From Bradyrhizobium lablabi (GTDB lineage: Bacteria; Pseudomonadota; Alphaproteobacteria; Rhizobiales; Xanthobacteraceae), in the NCBI RefSeq assembly GCF_900141755.1, contig NZ_LT670844.1, forward strand, positions 1,178,001-1,242,000: DNA of 64,000 nucleotides. The letters run 5' to 3'. Position 1 is the stretch's first letter. The number at the start of each line of letters is the position of its first letter. The notes beneath the pieces are model-generated. The model searched no databases. It was not told the DNA's origin and was given only the letters and a program-made list of their open reading frames with translations. Positions 59,143-64,000 of this stretch are shown here, piece after piece. A program made the position numbers and the translations under genes.

Positions 59143-60246
59143 TCACCGAGCCTTGATCTCTTCAAATTTCGAAAGCGCTTGTTCGAATTTCTTGTTGAAG
59201 AGCCACATCGCATCGAGAATTTCCCTGAAGGTTGCAGATGTTCTTGCCCTGTCGGCGTGTCCAAAGGCGAAGATGCTGTTGTTTCGCAGATATCCCATGA
59301 TCGTCGGGTCGGAAATCCTGTAGTCGACCAGGTTGCCCGACTTGAGTGCGGATCGTGTCGGCGAAGGAATAATCTGGATGAGCTCAAAGAACTTCATTTG
59401 GTCGATCGGGTTCGGAAGCGTTTTCACGATCGCCGGTAGTTGCGGGAAAAGCTCTGCGTGGGCGTTCATCAGGCCATCTCGCACCGCGGTCCAGTGGTTG
59501 TACCGATGATCCAGATCACCGGCCCGCGCCTCTTCCTTGTCATCGCGAGCGCTCAATTGGGGATCAAGGGCTGTGATCGACTTTTTTATCGCTTGCCACT
59601 TCTTTCGACCATTTTGATCTTCAGATGGTCCGGTTTGAAAACTGCCCTTGTAGGTATTCGAGCGCGCATTCCCGATATTTTGATTGCCATTGGTCTCAGC
59701 AAAAAACAATCCCAGGCTGATACGCCCTGCCGCTTCGGCATGGGCCGCATCAAGGCCCTTGGCCCGCGCAATGGCAATGCCCAGGTCGGCAACGTCCTTG
59801 AATGGCGTAGCCGAATTTTGCGCGTTGGCAGGCGGTGCCTCCAGGAGGTCGAACAGCTTCCTGTATTCATCGAGCAGCGGTTCATTGTCCGCGTCAAAAT
59901 ACTCCGGAGGAATTCCGAATTTATTGGGCCTTCCGATTCTGGACGGAACGGCATCCATGAGATCCTTGTAGGCACTCATGATGTTGATGCGGGCACGGTA
60001 GAGTTCTTGTCCCGGCAAGTTCGGAAGCCGTTGACCAGAACTGATCTGGCGGCGCCGCTCGGCCAGGATCGACTTAAAATGGCTCAACGCGTCATTGTAG
60101 GTATCGAGTGCATCCGAGTTTTTTTTCGCGAGCGCGATCGGCTGCCCCATTGCAGCGGACGTGAAGCCGAGATTGCCCGGCGGCGTCAGCAGGATTCCGA
60201 GCACAAAAGCTGCCTTGGTCGCGGCGGTATGACTTCTTATCCCCAT
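59143..60246 (-). CDS. Exported 367-residue protein, possible lysozyme-like fold
   Basis: A signal peptide (KAAFVLGILLTPPGNLGFTS) precedes a helical domain. Residues about 175-215 contain GRISLGLFFAETNGNQNIG with NARSNTYKGSFQTG, which in spacing and content looks like the E...N/G...G-x-x-Q pattern of soluble lytic transglycosylase or goose lysozyme. The C-terminal half is helical (DLDHRYNHWTAVRDGLMNAH, REILDAMWLFNKKFEQALSK). The last 78 bases are repeated identically at 44293-44370. No confirmed family; the lysozyme idea is inference. Confidence 0.65.
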   Translation of the reverse strand: MGIRSHTAATKAAFVLGILLTPPGNLGFTSAAMGQPIALAKKNSDALDTYNDALSHFKSILAERRRQISSGQRLPNLPGQELYRARINIMSAYKDLMDAVPSRIGRPNKFGIPPEYFDADNEPLLDEYRKLFDLLEAPPANAQNSATPFKDVADLGIAIARAKGLDAAHAEAAGRISLGLFFAETNGNQNIGNARSNTYKGSFQTGPSEDQNGRKKWQAIKKSITALDPQLSARDDKEEARAGDLDHRYNHWTAVRDGLMNAHAELFPQLPAIVKTLPNPIDQMKFFELIQIIPSPTRSALKSGNLVDYRISDPTIMGYLRNNSIFAFGHADRARTSATFREILDAMWLFNKKFEQALSKFEEIKAR

Positions 60247-60468
60247 GGCGGTTTCCGGTGCTTCAGCTGCAACGTAGATGATAATAACAAAAGCGCAGAT
60301 TCGCGAGCGCGAGCCTCACATCGGCTTCAATGTCGGCTTTTGGCATTTTTCTCGAACGGCCAGCTTTCGTCCCGAAGCGGCGCTCGCGTTTAACAGCTCA
60401 TCTGATTGGTTTTACGAACGAAGATGCGCATGCTGCCCGTTCCCCCGGCTCCAAGGCCAAGCGCTCAA

Positions 60469-61104
60469 TCATCGAAGTCGTCGTGTTCGACCCGTGTGCC
60501 CTTGGTGGTCGTGCGCTGCAGGAATTGCGGCGTGATGACGCGGCTCGCGGGATCCTGCTATTGGGTGGGGATCGCTTCTGTCCGCGCACCGCGAGTGCCG
60601 CATCAACATCGTCGCGCCAGTCGCCATACTCAGAACATCGGCGATAAGGCCAGGAAAAGAGCCGACGATCAGATCATGGACTGCCCAAAACGGTGTTGCG
60701 GCCAGCAGTAAAGCACGCAAGATCACGTCGTTGGTCTGCATGCGGCCAATCGTCGACAGCGTCGTCGCAGCGGCCGCGAGGAACGACGGCACGCCCTGCC
60801 AGGTGACTACACTGGCGAGTGCCAACACCGGCATCAGCGCATAGTACGCAAAGCGCAATCTCGGCTGGCGGACGAGCATGATCGCCACGACGGTCTGCAC
60901 GCTCATGAGGCCGTTCATCGCCACCGCGGTCCAGTGGCCCAGCAGCGCGTAATGCAGGGCAAAGCAGAGATTGTTGCCGATGTAGGCGACGAGCATCATC
61001 CACCGCGCCTGAAAGAGGGGCCAAGCGATGAAACACACCATCGCGACGAGTCCGGCGCCGTCGGCCGCCGGATTGGCGGCAAGGACGGCCAACATCCGTT
61101 GCAT
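60469..61104 (-). CDS. YgjV-like multi-helix inner membrane protein
   Basis: 211 residues from ATG 61104. Six or so hydrophobic helices (GLVAMVCFIAWPLFQARWMM, AYIGNNLCFALHYALLGHWT, SVQTVVAIMLVRQPRL and later) match the layout of YgjV-type inner membrane proteins. The last 45 residues (CADRSDPHPIAGSREPRHHA and on) are polar and unlike the family, perhaps a read-through tail. It lies 7 bases after the GlnD-like gene, so it is probably in the same transcript. Function of YgjV is not established. Confidence 0.7.
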   Translation of the reverse strand: MQRMLAVLAANPAADGAGLVAMVCFIAWPLFQARWMMLVAYIGNNLCFALHYALLGHWTAVAMNGLMSVQTVVAIMLVRQPRLRFAYYALMPVLALASVVTWQGVPSFLAAAATTLSTIGRMQTNDVILRALLLAATPFWAVHDLIVGSFPGLIADVLSMATGATMLMRHSRCADRSDPHPIAGSREPRHHAAIPAAHDHQGHTGRTRRLR

Positions 61105-61111
61105 GAGACGC

Positions 61112-62257
61112 CTATCGAGGCTGGGCGGGGACTGAGCGTGTCGCGAGTGCCGCCGCCTGGAGCACGTTGTGCGCGTGACGGCGAAAGATGTGCAGCAGAC
61201 TAGGCGCCGCGGTTGTTCCGCGAGGCTCGTCGAAGCCGAGCCGGCGCGCGACGTCTGGTTGGAGCGCCGAGCTGAGGCGGTCCTCGGCGCGACCGACGAG
61301 AAGATGCAGATGACACCGCACGAGCCACAGGAAGCGGTGCGCCTCGATGAGCGCCGGCTGCGCGAGCGCTGCGGGTCGGCCTGAGGCGAGCGTGTTGACC
61401 GAGAGCGCACGCTGCAGATCGCGCAGGCCGCCGGGGCCTCGCTTCACGTCCGGCTCGTTGTCCGGCGTCTGCGCGCTGTTGAGCGCGTCGCCACGGGTGC
61501 TCGCCATGGCTGAGCCAACGGCGCCCCTCCAGCGCGCGGCAAGCGGTCCTGAGAAGAGGCCCGCGAGATCGGCATCCAGCGCGGCGAACAGGCCGAAGCC
61601 GCCCCACAGGAAGCGCCGGTCGAGCAGGTTCGCCAGGACGGCAGGCTCTTCGCGCGCGAGGTCGAGGCATTCCCGGGGCGAGCGCGCGGCATGATCAAGC
61701 ACGAACCCGAGGTCCCACAGCCCAGCAATGACCGCCTTGATGCAGGTTTCCGTCGCAGCCGCCACGGCTCCTGCGCGGGACTGATTGCTTTCGGGTAGCA
61801 GAAAGAGCAGGTCGAGATCGGAGCCGGGAGCCAACTCGCTTCGCCCGTAGCCGCCGACCGCAACCGCTGCGAGCGGAGCGACCATATTGCTGCCGCGCAT
61901 CCGGGTGGATACCGAGGCAATGTGGAGCAACCCGATCACCGCGCTGTCCGCTAGACGCGTCCTGCCGCGCAGATAAGCCTCGACTGAACCGCCCGCCTCA
62001 AGGCGCTCGCGCAAGACCTCGTGCGCCTGCGCTACGAGCGGGCGCACGAGCTTCACTCCACGCAGCCCCGTCAGCGGTCCGGTTTCGCTGGCAAGAGCGC
62101 GCAGCGCGTGCCGGATCTCCGCGGTCGGCACTCTATCCGACGTGGCATCATCCAACGTGGCATCGCTGACGGCTGCGCTTGGAATGCCGCAAATAGGGCC
62201 AATTCTTTGCCACCCTTCAGTGGATCCTGAGGGGGGCGCCGTGAGAAGTCTCTTCAT
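61112..62257 (-). CDS. Truncated GlnD-like nucleotidyltransferase
   Basis: 381 residues from ATG 62257 with GAGGAG upstream. The nucleotidyltransferase site GGYGRSELAPGSDLDLLFL (135-153, D147 and D149) matches GlnD, as does the following helical GlnD_UR_UTase domain (VKRGPGGLRDLQRALSVNTL, RCHLHLLVGRAEDRLS). Full GlnD has about 900 residues; the HD uridylyl-removing domain and both ACT domains are absent. It may uridylylate a PII protein or an unknown target without removing the group. In a cluster with a glutamine synthetase paralogue. Confidence 0.88.
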   Translation of the reverse strand: MKRLLTAPPSGSTEGWQRIGPICGIPSAAVSDATLDDATSDRVPTAEIRHALRALASETGPLTGLRGVKLVRPLVAQAHEVLRERLEAGGSVEAYLRGRTRLADSAVIGLLHIASVSTRMRGSNMVAPLAAVAVGGYGRSELAPGSDLDLLFLLPESNQSRAGAVAAATETCIKAVIAGLWDLGFVLDHAARSPRECLDLAREEPAVLANLLDRRFLWGGFGLFAALDADLAGLFSGPLAARWRGAVGSAMASTRGDALNSAQTPDNEPDVKRGPGGLRDLQRALSVNTLASGRPAALAQPALIEAHRFLWLVRCHLHLLVGRAEDRLSSALQPDVARRLGFDEPRGTTAAPSLLHIFRRHAHNVLQAAALATRSVPAQPR

Positions 62258-62506
62258 CTTGGCCGCTCCTCGTTGCTCGTAGGGGCACAGCTTTGCTATT
62301 GGCCCGACTGCCGAGGTTGAGGTAGCGCGGCTACACGACGATTTCAGAGCCACGGAAGTCGATTACATCTGAAACCACTCAAGCCCCCGAAAAGCCTTGC
62401 TATCGCGACAGACGGAACCTGCTTCGATCGTCACCAGCGGCTTCTCGGCCCTCGATGGAATGCCAAACTTCAGAAGGGGGATACGATTGGCCGCGAAAAT
62501 CCCGCC

Positions 62507-63490
62507 TCAGGGGGTGACTATCGCGGGCGATCTCACAGCCCTGGCGTAGCGCCGGGCGAGCGCGGCGCAGGCCATGAGCTGGATCTGATAGAACACCATC
62601 AATGGCAGGACGATGAGGCCCAAGGCGTGGCCGGCAAACAGCAAATTCGCCATCGGGATCCCGGTGACGAGGCTCTTTTTCGAGCCGCAGAACACGATCG
62701 CGATTTGATCCTCTCGCGAGAAGCCGAGACCGCGTGCGGCAAGCGCGGTGATCGCCAGCATCAGCGCGAGCAAACTGCCGGCCGCGGCAAACAGCGCCAT
62801 CAGCGGTCCCAAGGCGAGCTGGTGCCAGATCCCGCTCAAAGTGGCTGCGCTGAACACGGTGTAGACCACCAGCAGCACCGAGCCGCGATCGACGCCGCTT
62901 AAGGCGCGCCGCCGTGCCTGCACCCAGCTCCCGATCCAGGGCTGCAACAGCTGGCCGGCGACAAACGGAAGGAGCATCTCCAGCCCGATCGATCTCAGCG
63001 CATTGAGCGAAAACGCGCCGTGCGCGTCCAGTACGAGACCCGTCAACAGCGGCGTCAGGAAGATACCGAAAATGCTCGAAGCCGAAGCGCTGCACAGCGC
63101 CGCCGCGACATTCCCGCCGGCGATCGAGGTGAAGGCGACCGAGTCCTGTACCGTCGACGGCAAGGTGCAAAGAAACAGGAGGCCGAGATAGAGCGGCGGC
63201 GTCAGCAGGGTCCCGGACAGCGGCCGCAAAGCGAGTCCGACGACCGGAAACAGCACAAAGGTGGCGGCAAAAATGACCAAATGCAGCCGCCAATGCAACG
63301 CCCCCGCAACGATCGCCGCGCGCGACAGCCGTGCGCCTTGAAGAAAGAACAGGAGGCCAATTGCAGCTGCGGCCAGATCGCCGAAAATCCCGGCGCTCGT
63401 GCCCCGGCAAGGCAGCAGGAAGGCCAACATCACCGTCGCCAGCATGGCAGTCGTGAACTCGTCGGGGCGGACGCGAGACAGCGCGCTCAT
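62507..63490 (-). CDS. SBF-like (bile acid:sodium symporter, YfeH type) transporter
   Basis: 327 residues from ATG 63490, overlapping the stop of the 68-codon gene. Nine or ten membrane helices; conserved text GLLFFLQGARLSRAAI, LCTLPSTVQDSVAFTSIAGG and VFCGSKKSLVTGIPMANLLF, as in the PF13593 group. It should move an organic anion or similar compound with sodium. The preceding small gene and glnA-type gene suggest a link with nitrogen compounds, but this is contextual. Confidence 0.88.
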   Translation of the reverse strand: MSALSRVRPDEFTTAMLATVMLAFLLPCRGTSAGIFGDLAAAAIGLLFFLQGARLSRAAIVAGALHWRLHLVIFAATFVLFPVVGLALRPLSGTLLTPPLYLGLLFLCTLPSTVQDSVAFTSIAGGNVAAALCSASASSIFGIFLTPLLTGLVLDAHGAFSLNALRSIGLEMLLPFVAGQLLQPWIGSWVQARRRALSGVDRGSVLLVVYTVFSAATLSGIWHQLALGPLMALFAAAGSLLALMLAITALAARGLGFSREDQIAIVFCGSKKSLVTGIPMANLLFAGHALGLIVLPLMVFYQIQLMACAALARRYARAVRSPAIVTP

Positions 63491-63693
63491 CGGGCCGGCT
63501 CCGCTGGTCGGGGTTGCGCCGGCCTTAAAATGTCGGCCTTGCTGGAATTGTGAACCCAGATCGCCGGTGCCCGCCAATCGGCTGCGGCAGCAATGTCCCC
63601 GCGCAGCACAAGGCCGCGGCATGCGGCGAGCGTTGACGGGCCGATCCGCCCGCTGAGACATGTCTTAGGTTTCGGCAAAGTTACTGCAGCCAT
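63487..63693 (-). CDS. Small protein between glutamine synthetase and transporter (68 aa)
   Basis: ATG 63693 is preceded by a strong GAGGGAGG and its TGA overlaps the next gene's ATG, a layout that strongly suggests real translation. The sequence (LPKPKTCLSGRIGPSTLAAC ... APAIWVHNSSKADILRPAQ) has one short hydrophobic part and no signal peptide. No family recognised. It may serve mainly for translational coupling or act as a small regulator. Confidence 0.55.
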   Translation of the reverse strand: MAAVTLPKPKTCLSGRIGPSTLAACRGLVLRGDIAAAADWRAPAIWVHNSSKADILRPAQPRPAEPAR

Positions 63694-63705
63694 CGGCCGC
63701 CTCCC

Positions 63706-64000
63706 TCAGACCGAAAAGTACATGTCGAACTCAAGTGGATGCGGCGTCGTTTCGAGACGCACGACTTCCTGCGACTTCAACTCGATAAAGGAGTTGATCT
63801 GATCGTCGTCGAACACATCACCCGCGTTCAAAAAGGCACGATCCTTGTCGAGGCTTTCAAGCGCTTCCCGCAAGCTGGTACAGACGGTCGGTATCGACCG
63901 CAGCTCTTCCGGTGGCAGGTCGTAAAGATCCTTATCCATCGGCTCGCCCGGATGGACCTTGTTCCTGATGCCGTCGAGCCCGGCCATCAGCATCGCAGCG
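63706..64000 (-). CDS. Glutamine synthetase type I, C-terminal part only
   Basis: The 97 visible codons run off the right edge; the frame is open to base 64000. The text [20 protein letters not shown] with [16 protein letters not shown] is the end of bacterial GSI. The tyrosine in DLYDLP matches the adenylylation site of GSI-beta enzymes. The C-terminus ([20 protein letters not shown]) differs from the usual rhizobial GlnA that I know (which ends with more EMTPHPVEYDMYYSL-like text), so this looks like a second GSI paralogue. It heads the 60.5-64 kb cluster. Confidence 0.9.
   Translation of the reverse strand, partial: AAMLMAGLDGIRNKVHPGEPMDKDLYDLPPEELRSIPTVCTSLREALESLDKDRAFLNAGDVFDDDQINSFIELKSQEVVRLETTPHPLEFDMYFSV

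Overview
The window looks like chromosome of a high-GC alphaproteobacterium of the Bradyrhizobium/Rhodopseudomonas group (Nitrobacteraceae). Pointers are the TIGR03808/TIGR03809 gene pair, an imuA-imuB-dnaE2 mutasome with an alphaproteobacterial LexA box, a SigF/NrsF pair, DUF2336, and several families of intergenic palindromes that I know from bradyrhizobial genomes. No rRNA, tRNA, CRISPR array or replication origin was seen. Both ends cut genes: a DUF3298-like protein on the left and a type I glutamine synthetase on the right.

1-20 kb is mostly dense chromosomal backbone. It holds a MntA/HepT-type nucleotidyltransferase-HEPN pair overlapping meaB, pyroglutamyl peptidase, a Tat-exported beta-helix protein with its TIGR03809 partner, and an ECF sigma / anti-sigma / secreted subtilase operon. 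It continues with a GGDEF cyclase, a DUF2336 protein, SigF/NrsF, enoyl-CoA hydratase, a CoA transferase, and a four-gene cluster of membrane or secreted proteins. 20-31 kb holds a VAO-type flavoprotein, an amidohydrolase whose Tat signal is broken by a frameshift, a MetF-like protein paired with a methyltransferase that carries an N-terminal helix-turn-helix-like segment, and a CaiB-type CoA transferase.

31-35 kb is a DNA-damage locus. imuA-imuB-dnaE2 runs leftwards and a DUF4130-UdgX fusion runs rightwards, with one LexA box (GTTC-N7-GTTC) between them. Repeat palindromes have entered the mutasome genes themselves: one 42-bp palindrome is translated in frame in dnaE2, and another supplies the likely imuA start codon. 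35-43.5 kb returns to housekeeping: DUF892 ferritin-like protein, PiT phosphate transporter, M20 amidohydrolase, GMC oxidoreductase, and a metallophosphatase / cupredoxin / ECF sigma / ZAS anti-sigma operon.

43.5-60.3 kb is an accessory island. Gene density falls, base composition is locally more AT-rich, and most genes are short orphans with signal peptides. One dispersed repeat of about 75-115 bp occurs nine times here and was not seen in the first 43 kb; one copy is split by a complete IS30-family element. The island also has a glycosyltransferase, a YadA-like trimeric autotransporter, an AraC regulator, a six-cysteine secreted peptide and a secreted 367-residue protein whose last 78 bp occur again, identically, 15 kb away. 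60.4-64 kb carries a compact leftward cluster: a glutamine synthetase paralogue, a 68-codon gene, an SBF-like transporter, a truncated GlnD-like nucleotidyltransferase and a YgjV-like membrane protein.
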